Of a DNA stretch of 64,000 nucleotides, positions 21,240 through 32,270 are shown in pieces. The notes under the pieces were generated by a model, which saw nothing but the letters and a program-made list of their open reading frames with translations, searched no databases and was not told the DNA's origin. Position numbers and translations under genes: made by a program. How positions within the stretch are numbered: the first letter of the stretch is position 1; every line of letters starts with the position of its first letter. This DNA comes from Psococerastis gibbosa (Eukaryota; Arthropoda; Insecta; Psocodea; Psocidae): positions 8,807,261-8,871,260 of the forward strand of contig OZ020488.1 in the NCBI GenBank assembly GCA_963971405.1, written 5' to 3'.

Positions 21240-21700
21240 TTGACTTTTTGTTCTATCACTTAGCCAACCTAGTGGAGTTACGGCTATAAAGCCCCCTCTT
21301 ACACTTAACTAGGAAATCCCGGGACCGCCTGCTTTACATGACCTCCAAAGCATGGCCAGAAAATGTAGCAAGTATGGTAGTAGAAGTGGTAGAATGGTTG
21401 AACACAGTCCCAGGCCACGGTGTGGGCCCATAGGACAGTGGACCTCCTGATTATAGTGGATTCCGAACCAATTGGGAAACACAGTGAAGTCACACGATTA
21501 GTTCGGAGGCGACCAGGACAAGTCCTACCGTGTTTCCCTACCGGCACTGTGCACACGACCAAGTTTTCTGCATCTTTGAACCTGCTCTGGTCCGCTGGAT
21601 TCAACTTGGTATGGCGGCCGGCTAGCACCAAGTATGGTACTCGATCAACAACCTTTCGGGTGAAAGTTGGAGTCTGTACCACTACTCTACATGTCCTGAC
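21240..21700 (-). mobile_element. SINE-A copy split by SINE-B
   Basis: The minus-strand tRNA-like head is at 21650-21700 and the body and tail at 21240-21368. The head has GTAGAGTAGTGGTAC and a box B-like GTTGATCGAGTACC. SINE-B occupies 21380-21628. Confidence 0.8.
21380..21628 (-). mobile_element. SINE-B with an 11-bp target duplication
   Basis: CAAGTATGGTA at 21369-21379 and 21629-21639. The minus-strand 5' end is near GCCGGCCGCCATACCAAGTT and the 3' end is a CTACTAC-type tail. A GGTTCAAAG box B-like string lies near its start, but no convincing box A. The duplication and tail imply target-primed retroposition. Confidence 0.8.
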
Positions 21701-21845
21701 ATTATTATGGTAGCCCTGGTAGAAGACGGGAAAGACCGGGAAACAGCAAGGAGATATGGTCAGCGCGTCAGCAAATGGCTAACCTGTCAAGGGGGAGGGG
21801 CGTTGGCTATTAAGTAGTAAGTAAGTAGTAGTAAGTATATTGAAT

Positions 21846-21995
21846 AACCAGTAGAAGCCGGGCTGATGGGTCGTGGTCGAATTGAAAGTGAACTTCCAAA
21901 CGTTTCGTCAACATCTGCGGTCAACATCTTCAGTGGCGCTGCGTAGACTTCGAAGGTTGGACTCCGGCCGTTGGACTCCGGCCGTGAAAGTCTTT
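21846..21995 (-). mobile_element. Penelope-like terminal fragment
   Basis: Matches 13553-13812 and 58010-58113. It ends in a short direct repeat GGACTCCGGCCGT. It includes the hammerhead-like core at 21903-21933. Confidence 0.5.
21903..21933 (-). ncRNA. Hammerhead-like core
   Basis: The minus strand has CTGAAGA, then GTTGAC, a 7-base loop, GTTGAC and GAAA. The stem closes with four Watson-Crick pairs and two G-U wobbles, while the 13708 copy has six Watson-Crick pairs. Confidence 0.45.
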
Positions 21996-22429
21996 GCAGT
22001 TACAAGTAAGTATATTATTTAAGTACTCAGAAGTGGTATCAAGGTGCCCCCCCCCCCCCCTATGCTGAACTCAAGACATCACACCTGTGGAGAAGATCCA
22101 CGAGGCCGCTATATTGGCTATACAAAGTTGCTCTCAGTCTCAGCATGTCTCCCCACAGCCGAAGTTCTTTGCAACTAATTTAATCACAAAGTTTTCAACA
22201 GCCAAGTCTTGATTTTAATTCATAGACTCTGTAATCGAGTACCGCATGCACGCAGCTTGGGGTTCAGCCAAAGGGATTGCGGCAACTTAAGGGCAATTTA
22301 TAGTTTGGGCCGTAAAGAAAACGGTTATATCTCTTAAATTTCAATTTGAAGATACAAGAAGGGCTGGTAAAGTGGTGAGAGTTTGTTTACATGCATATTA
22401 TGTTACCGTTGCATGCTATGAATACCTTG
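21996..22429. other. Unassigned stretch
   Basis: C run at about 22047-22060; otherwise nothing assignable. Confidence 0.25.
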
Positions 22430-22730
22430 GCAAGCCCTTGTTACCAATGAGGAGTATCTAACCAGAATAAGCGAAACTCTGGTTGCATCGATATGTACAA
22501 GAAGAGCTCGCTGGATCGGACATTTGCTACGACACGAGAGCTTCGTAATCTGAATGATAGAAGAAACCATAGAAGGGCGCCCGTGAAAAGAATATCTGCT
22601 GCAAGTGAAGGAGGATGTAGGGGCCACGTGGAGCTGAAGAGGGCGTGCCAGGATTGAGGGGAGTGGAGGCATCGATGTCACATGTTGCTGCCAACCAGCC
22701 AGCCAGCTGTACCATGAAGAGAGATTAGTT
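22430..22730 (+). pseudogene. LINE-A reverse transcriptase C-terminus
   Basis: The plus-strand translation with frame breaks gives VTNEEYLTRI, TRRARWIGHLLRHESFV, a stop, IEETIEGRP and QVKEDVGATW. It aligns with 61600-61850. The minus-strand open frames here are shadows. Confidence 0.65.
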
Positions 22731-22816
22731 GGTGCACGCATTGAATAGAGCCAAACACAATATCTTATACTCAACCAGGAAAGCCCAAAACACATGCTTT
22801 ACTTATGAAGCATGAC

Positions 22817-23494
22817 CAGTGCCGGATTAACCCCTATGGGGGGCCGTGGGCTAGAGGTGGGTCGTTCTTACTGGAGCCGTTCCTAAGAACGGTCTTTGAG
22901 CTAGGAACTAGTTGCAACGGCTCCCGGATACAAAAATATTAGGTTCTTGAGGAACGCAATGCAAAATGGGGATATCCGGATTGCCGGTCAGTTATTCAAC
23001 ACGTTCCTACTCCACGGAAAATTAGTGTTAATGATAATATTTGTTACTTATTTTTACATAAGCTAACCATTGGCAAACTAGTTCCTGCAGAGTATGAACT
23101 GAGTACGATTATACTAGTCACCAGTATTGGGATCAAGCCTAAGACAGGAACTAGTTCCTAAAAGAACGCGCATTAGGAACCGTTATTTTTGAATTACTGG
23201 AACTGGTGACGCAAGCTCCTGAAAAAAAACAGGAACGGCACACCTCTACCGTGGGCACAAGATACGTGGGGGCAGTGGGTATACACGTGTCTGCCAACAT
23301 TGCAGCAAAAAAAAAAAAAATCGTTTAATTTCCCGTCAATTTCAAGACTGGATTTTGGATTGTTTGAAACTTGTTTTCAACTTTTAATTTATTAAAAAAA
23401 AAAAAAAATCTCGCTTGTGGAGACCGGAACTTTAGGCATTTTTGGGGGGGCCGTGGGTCAGTGCCCCAAGTGTCCATGGGTTAATCCGGCACTG
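22817..23494. mobile_element. hAT element, CAGTGCCGGATTAA ends
   Basis: Direct AGCATGAC at 22809-22816 and 23495-23502. Inverted ends CAGTGCCGGATTAACCC and GGGTTAATCCGGCACTG. Interior without coding capacity, interrupted by the element at 22852-23248. Confidence 0.9.
22852..23248. mobile_element. hAT element, TAGAGGTG ends, nested
   Basis: Direct CCGTGGGC at 22844-22851 and 23249-23256. Ends TAGAGGTGGGTCGTTC and GAACGGCACACCTCTA. The 397-bp interior is rich in GGAAC/GTTCC motifs and has no transposase. Confidence 0.9.
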
Positions 23495-23580
23495 AGCATG
23501 ACGTGGAAATGTAGCGATTGTGGGACTCAAACCAACAGCCTTTCGGGCGAGTCCGAGTCTGTACCACTACTCGACCGAAT

Positions 23581-25244
23581 CAAGCATTGAAGTGAACGAA
23601 GCACTGAGCTTGTTTGATTTTACTATAATGTCAGTTTATTGACGTATTGGAATAGCAAAAGTTTTTCATTCTATTCAATGTCTGGTCCAACTGGACAAAT
23701 AAGTATAATTGCACAATCTGAAAAAAAATAAGCATAAACTTACCGTGTAATTTTATACATTGCAAACTGTGCACCATATAACATTAATACAATATTTTAG
23801 TACAGTAAAGACACTTGTATACAGAAATAATAATAATAATAGTCGTTTATTTATGCGGACCACAGACAACGTTCGTCCAATTAGTTACATTCACAAAACA
23901 CAAAAACATTGGTACAAACAGAAATTTAATACTTCTTATTTTTTATTAAATTAACTAAGCAAATTATAAAAATATTATGTCATTTAAGTTGTAGAAGACT
24001 ACTTTATGAATCATATAATAGGGAAGGTACAATTAATTTTTGGTTTTGTTGTTTATTCGTGGTATCTATTTTAGGTGAAATTTTAGCCCTCAATCATTTT
24101 TATGAAAAAGCTACGTTAGGTACCAAAAATTAAAAATACCGCATTATATATTCTACAAATAAATCTTAAAATGAGAATTTAATATGTTGCTTTTTTAATT
24201 AAATAAAAAATAAGAAATCTGTGAAAACAACGATTTTGTTGTAAGTTACGGTATATATTTCCTACGGGGTGTATGTTACACTCTTAAATTTAAATGTTAA
24301 ATAGTTGAGCGTTAGCCTACTATTACATATTACAAGTAATTTAGTTTATAATAAACTATTAAACAATTATTGTACCTACGTTTGCTGAATGTATCACAGG
24401 CATATATCGCTAAAGTGCTTAGTTATTTAAAAAAACGCATTACTCTCATTTTCAAGCAACCACCAGTGCGAAATTCTAATTTGGGGTAAAATATATTAGG
24501 AAAACCAAATCCAACAGATTTAAAAGTAAAGCTTGGAGGTCATTCACTGAAATTTTGCCTTGTGGAAGAATTCAAAGTGACATTTAATTTAATCGCAATT
24601 ACAGGCCTGTCGCAAGAGCTAGAAAAGGAACGGGGGGGGGGGGGGGGGACGCAGGGGAAGATTCAATGTTAGGCCATCTTAGCAAACAAACTTTTCAAGT
24701 TCTTGGCAAAAATCCTTTTTGAAAATGATCTATTCCGATGTGTAATTCGGGTAGAAGAGTTTCCCAAGTCGTATTTCTTGGGGAAATCTGCAGCAGTTAG
24801 TTTTAAGTTTTGGAGTTATGTCATTTTCATTTTTTTGTTTTTATTTATGCTTCGGGGATACCTCTACTCCAGTATATTTCTAGGCGCTGTCAATGTCTTT
24901 CCGGTTGAACCGTTTTTAGGTTTGAGCCTATAAAGTATATTTTTTTATTTGTTTTATTTGATTTACGACTTACTGGTTATTCAACAAAAAATGCAGCAGT
25001 TACTTTTAAGTTTAAGCGGTGTTGTCCGTACTCCGTGAGTGAGTTTATGGGGTCTTATAATATTGTATGTCTGTAAGATATATCGTAGAACGATATAATA
25101 TGGTATAGGTGGTAACCCTAGTTCTAGCTGGGAGCCTCACCAATGTTGTTTTGTTTACATTTTGTGACTTATTTATTTTGTTGAGTACGGTAGTTTGCTT
25201 TATGACGAGGTCGAGCTGCGTCCATGGATTGCATGATAAAATGA

Positions 25245-25246
<2 letters not shown>
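23581..25246. other. Unassigned AT-rich stretch
   Basis: The only structure seen is an (AAT)n run at 23828-23843 followed by AGTCGTTTATTTATGCGG, which may be the complement of a LINE 3' end, and a G run at about 24633-24648. Frames are short and unrecognised. Confidence 0.3.

Positions 25247-25279
<33 letters not shown>
25247..25279. repeat. (TTGA)n microsatellite
   Basis: About eight uninterrupted tetranucleotide units. Confidence 0.9.
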
Positions 25280-25725
25280 CTGAACAATTTAATCACGGGT
25301 CTAAACTCACGGTGTTGTATGTATAGGTACTAAGTTTTCTTTATAAAAAATTTAATATGCCTATTTGATGTTATTTTATGCATCGTAATTTCAATTTTTA
25401 TTTCTTTGTTTGTCGTCAATGACTTTCCAGTTTAGGTATCCAATAATATTTGTTGTGAAATTAAAGATTTTTTCATTCTTCTCTATTTAATTTTAATTAA
25501 TTTAAAATAGTCTACAATGTTGTGTTTTTAGTTTTTAAGGTTAGCATGAAAACAAGACTTTATAGTCTTATTGTTCGCCTTTTGTTTGCAATAAAGTCGT
25601 TTTTTTATTTTTCATTTCATTATGTAACATTTTTGGGATCTTAAAATGTTCCAAAAACTACAATGTTATTTAAATACAATGTATCGATTTCGACTTATAA
25701 ATACATACTGTATGTAGCCTATATC
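25280..25725. other. Unassigned AT-rich stretch
   Basis: Nothing assignable on either strand. Confidence 0.25.
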
Positions 25726-25900
25726 GACTTCGATGGCCAGGTGGTAGGGGGCTTGTCCTCGTGCGAGTCTTGTGCAAGTGTCTGTGAACGCCATGCGATC
25801 GGAGACTCAACTCAACATGGGTACTAACCTACAGAGGCCAATCGTATACATTAACAAATTGTTTGCATGTGATTATCCTTTAAAAAAAAACAATTTTTTT
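25726..25900 (+). mobile_element. SINE-C-like repeat
   Basis: Shares CGACTTCGATGGC, GTGCGAGTC, GCGATCGGAGAC and CAACTC with 35008-35216. TGGCCAGGTGG fits a box A-like string; box B is weak. Ends in an A-rich tract near 25880-25895. Confidence 0.5.
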
Positions 25901-26061
25901 TCAATATTATTGAAAAATATGAAAATAATAAAAAAATCCCTAATATTAGGCTACATGAATCGAATTAACTAGATTATACATTGTCATATTGGTTAATTAT
26001 TAGTAATACATTCAAAAACTAATAATGGTAATACTTAAATTATTTATAACTAATGTCGCTG

Positions 26062-26236
26062 CAGCAGCCTGATCATGGCGATTATAATACCGGTATTTAT
26101 TTAATCCGCTGGTATTAAAAATGTAAACAAACAAATTTTGAATAGCACTTTCCATTATTTTTTTAACATTGTTTACATGTTTAATACCAGGGGATTAAAT
26201 AAATACTAGTATTATAATCGCCATGATCAGGCTGCT
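26062..26236. mobile_element. Foldback element, CAGCCTGATC family, copy 2
   Basis: Arms CAGCAGCCTGATCATGGCG and CGCCATGATCAGGCTGCTG, with the same central TGTAAACAAACAAATTTTG as the 15471 copy. Confidence 0.75.
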
Positions 26237-26528
26237 GGCGTGGAAAGTTATTTTATGTGCTGTAATCCTGGCAGATTGTCGTTCTCTGCTGTTGTTGGGT
26301 TGTTGCTGATGGCTTGTTGCTGATGGGTTGTTGGCTGCCGTTTTGTTTCTATCCCCAGCTGAATTGTTAGTACAAACATTGATGTCCCCACACAGTCCTT
26401 GTCTAAAAATATCAAGAATTGCGTTTGGACAATCAAAGTATGTAACTACGCATCTTGTTATGATTTTCTCGCACCTTCCGAATCTGCTGCTGATTGCTGA
26501 AACGGTTGACAAAATTTGTTTTCAATTA

Positions 26529-26706
26529 GGCGGCTTTTCCACATGTCAATATTCCGTCATTTTTGCATTAATAATTGATGAGATTTTTGTTTCAAGGAGA
26601 CTGTTATGTAGATACTCAACTTATCTATTATAAATTAAGTTAGAATATGGTAGAGACTTATTATTCATGCATAAATGACGGAATATTGACAAGTGGAATA
26701 GCTGCC
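26529..26706. mobile_element. Foldback MITE with TTA duplication
   Basis: TTA at 26526-26528 and 26707-26709. Ends GGCGGCTTTTCCACATGTC and GACAAGTGGAATAGCTGCC. The left interior (CAAGGAGACTGTTATG...AATATGGTAGAGACTTATT) matches one half of the 3677 element, while the termini differ. Confidence 0.85.
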
Positions 26707-26709
26707 TTA

Positions 26710-27289
26710 TCCAAACATTTAATATTTTTGTAAAATAATAAGGTACAGTTAATAAATAGTATATTCCAGCCTAGTCAATGACTAACAAAACAAAATTCTA
26801 AGACACAACCAGCTTAATGTAATTCAAATTGAAAACCATTAAAATTTCGTAAAGAAAGAGGAATTGTAAAGTACCCCACTAACTCTCATCCCTTTTGCGA
26901 TCTCTAGTTGCTAAATACCATTTTCTGGCACCCTCTTGCGCCATTAACACAAACAAAAGAGGGATAAAAATTAATGCGGTGCCATTTTGACTTAATTACC
27001 ACAAAATGTTACACATTTTCAACTATAGTGATCACTATAATGGGCTTTCTTACCCAGAATTAAAAATGTAATGTTAGAAGTCTTTTGGTTTCTCGAGAAA
27101 TACCTTTAAGCCTTTTTCATTTTAACCTTCCCTGACAATTTATTAGTACAGAATTATATGTTCCAGCCTGGATAATATTTTAAATATACCTTGGCGAAGT
27201 CATCCCTGTTACCATGGTTTTCACATTTGGGTCAAAAAGTCACTACAAAACGGCTACGACAACTATAGCTATTAATATTATAAATAAAT
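26710..27289. other. Unassigned stretch
   Basis: No assignable feature. Confidence 0.25.
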
Positions 27290-27495
27290 AAATAAGAACT
27301 TTTGTTGTGCTATTACGAAGCCAACCTAGCGGAGTAAGGGCTGTAAAACCCTCTCTTACACTCAACTAGGAAGACCCGGGACCGCCTGCTTTACATGCCC
27401 TCCGAAGCATGGCCAGAAAATGTAGAAAGTATGGGACTCGAACCAACAACCTTTCGGGTGAAAGTCAGAGTCCGTGCCACTAATCTACATTGACT
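27290..27495 (-). mobile_element. SINE-A copy
   Basis: Minus-strand head (box B-like GGTTCGAGTCC near 27437), body with GGTCCCGGGTCTTCC, tail toward 27300. Confidence 0.8.
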
Positions 27496-27649
27496 TTATT
27501 GTAACGTCTGCGTCATAACTTTGTGTGCTTCGTCGGGAAGAGCAAAAATAGTGAATTTCAAAACAGAAAGAAGCATCTTAAGCCGGCGTTTTCCTGCTGC
27601 CTTTAGAGCTGTCAGGCCCATCGTACAACGCTCGACTGAATGTAAATAA

Positions 27650-27860
27650 ATAAGGTTTTTTTTTTTGTTTCTATTGCTAAGGCAACCTAGCGGAGTTTGG
27701 GCTATAAAGCCCTCTCTTACACTCAACTAAGTAGGCCCGGGACCACCTGATTTATATGCCCCCCGAAGCTTGGCCAGAAAATGTAGCCAGCGTGGGACTC
27801 GAACCAACAACCTTTCGGGTGAAAGTCAGAGTCCGTACCACTACGCTACATGTCCTGATG
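27650..27860 (-). mobile_element. SINE-A copy
   Basis: Complete head and body, with a T run at 27657-27668 at the tail side. It lies about 160 bp from the previous copy in the same orientation. Confidence 0.8.
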
Positions 27861-28014
27861 TATTGCGCTCTTGAGGGAAAGCACTACAATTACTTAGTAT
27901 TAAAGAGTACCGACATGTGGCACTAGACGCACGGCTTCGCGCGCAGCGTAATAGATATAAGCTTCGTAGGTAGGAAAACTCGGCTTATGTACATCAGATG
28001 AGATGCCGGAGATT

Positions 28015-28715
28015 TAACAAAGGGTTAGTTGAACTTACATGGCCTGTTGTGTTAATATGAATTAGAAGCATGGGCCCATTGTCAGGAGAAGTGAGAACGG
28101 CAGTTCGAGTCCTCAAATGGATCGGATTTACTTATTTGTCCATTAATCACGTGAATTTTTTCATACTTTAACAAAGAATCTTAAAATTTTTATAATATTA
28201 TTTTTAAATACAGGCATAAAGTATAATCTAATTTTATTCTATTGTAGAAAATTAAGGACCATGATAAAAATGTCTAGACAGAAAGGTTGCAGGTTGTTTT
28301 TTACTGGCATAAAAACAATATTGAAGGAAGGTGTAATCATGCGTGTAATCATGCGATCAGCATGCATTTGACGAAAAAATAAATACACGCGATATCTTAC
28401 TATACCCCTTCTCCCTTGTGATATTTCGTGATTTTTTCCGAACCCCCCCCCCCCCTTTCGAACCTCACGTGATTTATGGACGGAGTATTTAATTCAGAGT
28501 AGAATACAAGAGCAATGAGTCAATCGTCCAGAAACCATAAGTCCTTCTAAGTACTTAGCCTGATGATGGGAGTAGCACCCACGCCCGAAACGTCGCCCCC
28601 TTCCCCTGACAATGGGCTCCGCCCTATTTGTTCAATGACTATGAGGCCCATGCCTCTAATGACTATTAACTCAGCAGGAAATGTAAGTCCAACTAACCCT
28701 TTGTTAAATAGTATT
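28015..28715. mobile_element. Penelope-like terminal segments in inverted orientation
   Basis: AGGGTTAGTTGAACTTACAT...GGGCCCATTGTCAGG at 28021-28087 returns inverted at about 28611-28705 (CCTGACAATGGGC...AAGTCCAACTAACCCT). The right-hand copy contains a CTGATGA...GAAACGTC motif. About 450 bp in between, with a C run at 28443, is unassigned. Confidence 0.55.
28560..28594 (+). ncRNA. Hammerhead-like motif (CTGATGA type)
   Basis: CTGATGA at 28560-28566, a GGGAGT/ACGCCC arm pair with one mismatch, GAAA at 28587-28590 and CGTC. This arrangement is known at the ends of Penelope-like elements. A usable stem I is not visible, so activity is doubtful. Confidence 0.45.
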
Positions 28716-29478
28716 ACACCATTGCCATAAACCTTTACCAATAAATGACGGGGATGAGAGATGTTTCCTGACATCATAGCATGGGAAATATTGGAAATGA
28801 GTGCGGTACTAACCAACTAGAAAATTCGATTATGCGCAGTGAGTGAATGAATGAATAGTTTATTTTTCCATCTTTACATAAAAACAATATACAATAAAAA
28901 CAGTAAATACTATATGAGCATACAACAGGAAAAAGTACAATACATAAGCTACTGACTGTATGCCGCATGCGTAACAGCTACAAAAAGAGACATGCTATAA
29001 GTTAAACTAAGAGAAGAAGGATAATTGAAGTAACTTAAATTCAAAAGTAGTCCTTCCCGTCATTTTCAAGTGACTTCATTCCTCTAAAATGAATGCCAAT
29101 CACAGAAAGAATACCAGGAAAAAGTAATATTATAAGGTTGAGTGAACTGCATTACTTACTTTTGTGGAAGCAAATTTTTTTTTCATCGAGTGCGAAGGCC
29201 TGAGCTTAATTCCGAGGAAGTCTCAGCAACTTTCCGAGATCTTGTTAACGGAACTCGTGCCCGGAATTCAATGAAGAGACATTGGATTTATAGTAGTTGC
29301 GATTTGCATGGCAACAGGATGGGGACCCAGTCATGTAAACAATATACGAAACAATAAAATATTCCGTATATATCAAGCATGGGTGCTGACGGAATACGGA
29401 AGTAGCCTAATAATGTATGTAGTTGTGTTCATTTTTGTCCTGTTTCCGGAGCTTGTTCTCGTGTCTTCTGTTTGGAAC
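28716..29478. other. Unassigned stretch
   Basis: The (GAAT)n patch at about 28844-28857 followed by AGTTTATTTTTCCATC may be the complement of a LINE 3' end. Other frames are unrecognised. Confidence 0.3.
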
Positions 29479-29760
29479 CATAACTCTACAGTCAGCTCAT
29501 GTAGAGTAGTCAGGGCATGCAGAGTAGTGTTACGGACTCTGACTCTCACCCGAAAGGTTGCTGGTTTGAGCCCCACACCATAACTATACAGTCAGAACAT
29601 GTAGTCAGGAGATGTAGAGTAGTGGCACGGACTCTGCGTTCAACCGAAGGTTTTAGGTTCGAGTACCACACCACACCTCTACAGTCAGGTCATGTAGAGT
29701 AGTGGCACGGACTCTGCTTTCACCCGAAGGTTTTAGGTTCGAGTACCACACCATAACTAC
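29479..29760 (+). repeat. Tandem array of SINE-A tRNA-like heads
   Basis: Three units, each with GTAGAGTAGTG..ACGGACTCTG, a CACCCGAAGG-type segment and GGTTCGAGTACC or its variant, joined by ACACCATAACTATACAGTCAG-like linkers. The SINE body and tail are absent. A degraded fourth start follows at about 29753-29800. Confidence 0.75.
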
Positions 29761-29789
29761 ACCGTCAGGATAAGAAGAGTAATCAGGAC

Positions 29790-30150
29790 AAGCAGAGTCT
29801 GGGATACAAATTGACAGACAGGAGGAGAAACGGAGGAGAAACGAGGACATCCGGGCAGAGATGCAAGTAGCATCTATCACCGACAAAGTCAGGGAACGAA
29901 GACTGGCATGGTGGTGCCATACGATAATAAGAGAAGATGGACACCTGCTAGAACGTGTGAGGGACTATGTATAGTCGGAGGAGAGAACAAGATCTATAGG
30001 ACGACTGAGGATGTGCCTTGAAACGAAAGTGAGGGAAGACCTGAGGACCCTCGGTCTCTCGCCAGATGACACCCAAGACCGGAATACCTGGAAGTTGAAG
30101 ATCCGTGCCGCCAACCCCGTGGGGGGAGGGGGGCGGGGGTAAGACGCCGT
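29790..30150 (+). pseudogene. LINE-C reverse transcriptase C-terminus
   Basis: The plus frame reads NEDIRAEMQVASITDKVRER, RLAWWCHTIIREDGHLLERV, a stop, then VREDLRTLGLSPDDTQDR and WKLKIRAANP. This matches the tail class (R..RL.W.GHV.RR...., DL..LG..P..A.DR..W...) of non-LTR polymerases and differs from LINE-A and LINE-B. Confidence 0.65.
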
Positions 30151-30159
30151 TAAAGGGAA

Positions 30160-30322
30160 GATGGGCGGAGTAGTCACGGCATGCACAGTAGTGGCAGACT
30201 TTCTTCCGAAAGGTTGTTGATCCAAGGTTAATTTCTTACTTATGTTTCAGAGGGCCTGTAAAGCAGGCGGTCTCGGGCCTTCCTAGTTGAGTGTAAGAGA
30301 GAGGGCACCTTAGCGATTTTCA
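30160..30322 (+). mobile_element. Diverged SINE-A copy
   Basis: Head near GCACAGTAGTGGCAGACT, body CTGTAAAGCAGGCGGTC and GCCTTCCTAGTTGAGTGTAAG. Box B is degraded. Confidence 0.65.
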
Positions 30323-31139
30323 GAGCGCTAATACAATAGCTTGCCGTAATTCCTTGTTCAAGAGAATTTATTCACAGTAACAAAATTGACAAAGGTGAAC
30401 AGTCAATTATACAAATTAATGTCATGTCAATTAAGCCCCCTGAATGTATTTATACACAAGCTTGGGTTTTACGATAGTTGCTCTAAAATCGTTATTGTTC
30501 ATAAATAAGGGGTCTTAACCGAATGTTCATAAGTCTCTCACGTATTTGCAACCTATAACCCTGTAATAAAAAACAAAAATATTTCCTATCAGCCCCAAAA
30601 CCTGAAAAAAATTTATTTATTGGAAACCATTGGGATATAAGCGTGTGGATTTGTAGATAATAAAAAACCACGAAACATAAATGGTCGCGTTGAGTTGGAG
30701 AATCATGGCCGATATACTGTAACGATCTCGTATAAATCGAAATTTTCCCGTGAAAAATTGGGCAATTTATTTTGGTTTTGGGAGATTTTCGAAACTTGAA
30801 AAAAAGGCGCGAGAGGAAAAACTGGGGGTGCATAAAGAGGGTCCATTTTCCATTCGTACTGCTGACTGCCTCTTTTTCGCGACGTGTTCTATCTCACATC
30901 GAAAACGCGCGTTGGGACGTGGAAATGACACTTGGAATTTGAAGTCAATGTTCGTATCAGGGTTCGTTTCAGACTTTTGTATAGAAAACGTCAATTTCAA
31001 TTCAAAACTGTAAAAAAACAGCATATAAATAACAGATGCTTAGCTTTTGAGTTGCTAGATCACTCGAAAATTTGCAGGAGTTAACTTACAATGGGGTTTA
31101 GAATTATTTTTCGTGGCATCGTATACATTAAATAAGGAC
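30323..31139. other. Unassigned stretch
   Basis: Overlapping frames of 85-87 codons on both strands at 30750-31024 have mixed composition but no domain I recognise. Confidence 0.3.
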
Positions 31140-31340
31140 TTTTTTGTTCTATTACTAAGCCAACCTAGCGTAGTTTGGACTATAAAGCCCTCCCTTTCAC
31201 TCAACTAGAAAGGCCCGGGACCGCCTGCTTTACATGCCCTCCGAAGCATGGCCAGAAAATGTAGGATGTGTAGGACTCGAACCAACAATCTTTCGGGTGA
31301 AATTCAGAGTCCGTACCACTACTCTACATGTCTTGACATT
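31140..31340 (-). mobile_element. SINE-A copy
   Basis: Minus-strand head at 31285-31337, body at 31160-31250 and tail TTTTTTGTTCTATTACTAAG complement at 31140-31160. Confidence 0.8.
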
Positions 31341-32127
31341 GACCACGATAACTACAAAAAACAGGCTTAGCCATAAGCTTTGCTTTTGATTGTTTTTTTT
31401 TTCTCTCGCAAAATATGGTTTTCATCTTGAAATCAGATTCAGTACCAACTTAAAATTAAATTTTTTTTTAAAAAAAATCCACAATTTCATTTTGCAATTC
31501 CATCGAGGAAAAAACGCCAACAGGCCAAATTATTGTAGTCTTATTTCACAGGAAGAATAATTTTACACCTCGAGGAAAGAAAATGAAGGAGGAAGTGAAA
31601 TATAAAATATACAGTAGCGGTTCATAGCGAGTGAAGGCCTTGAAAATGAAAATGCAAAACAAGGTTCCTACACAAAAGTAATTTTTCTTCGAGAAAAACA
31701 GCATTCAAAAAGTCAAGTTTGCAATAGATGTGAAGCCCTACGGTGTTGCCCCTGGTTGGGGGGTGGGGTTGTTGGATGAATCGTTCATTGGGTGGGAGGG
31801 GAAGGCGCGGGCTTTTGAAAGATACAAATGAAAGGTTCTGAACTATATTTTATGCTTTACCCTGTTTAGTAGCTGTTTAAGTGAGCTGTGGGTTTGTTTT
31901 GAAGGTTTTAATGAGATGTTCTTTTTTAGGGCTTATTTTGCCATTCTGTTTTTTGATAGAAACGAAAACTAGGTTCGACAAACGGATTGCAAGATATGGC
32001 ATCTGTTGAATTTAGTCTGTTGGGTGAAAATTCTGCGAACGATGGGCATTTTTAAAAACAACGGTGATTAACGAGTAAAAAATAATAATTTAACAGAATA
32101 AACGATATAATATGCGATTTTAAAATT
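31341..32127. other. Unassigned stretch
   Basis: Nothing assignable; a G-rich patch near 31755-31800. Confidence 0.25.
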
Positions 32128-32270
32128 CTTCTTCATCTTCTTCTGTCTACAGCCCTTGATGAGCTTTGGCCTGCTCGACCACACTCCTCCAGTTATCTCG
32201 GTTTCGTACAACGCTTCACCCACTACGGACTCCCAACCCGCGAAGGTCATTTTTAAACTAACCCTTTTCA
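32128..32270 (-). pseudogene. LINE-B 3' end
   Basis: The minus strand gives DLRGLGVRSG, a stop, SVVRNRDNWRSVVEQAKAHQ, GL and a stop, then a GAAGAAGATGAAGAAG tail. A short 5'-truncated insertion. Confidence 0.7.

Larger units (their letters stand above)
22764..23580 (-). mobile_element. SINE-A copy split by nested hAT elements
   Basis: The left remnant (22764-22816) holds the body near ACTCAACCAGGAAAGCCC. The right remnant (23495-23580) holds the minus-strand tRNA-like head. Together they make one SINE-A once 22817-23494 is removed. Confidence 0.75.

Noticed and set aside
30750-31024. Overlapping 85-87-codon open frames on both strands
   Set aside because: No recognisable domain, no splice or promoter signals, and the frames mirror each other, as expected by chance in this composition.
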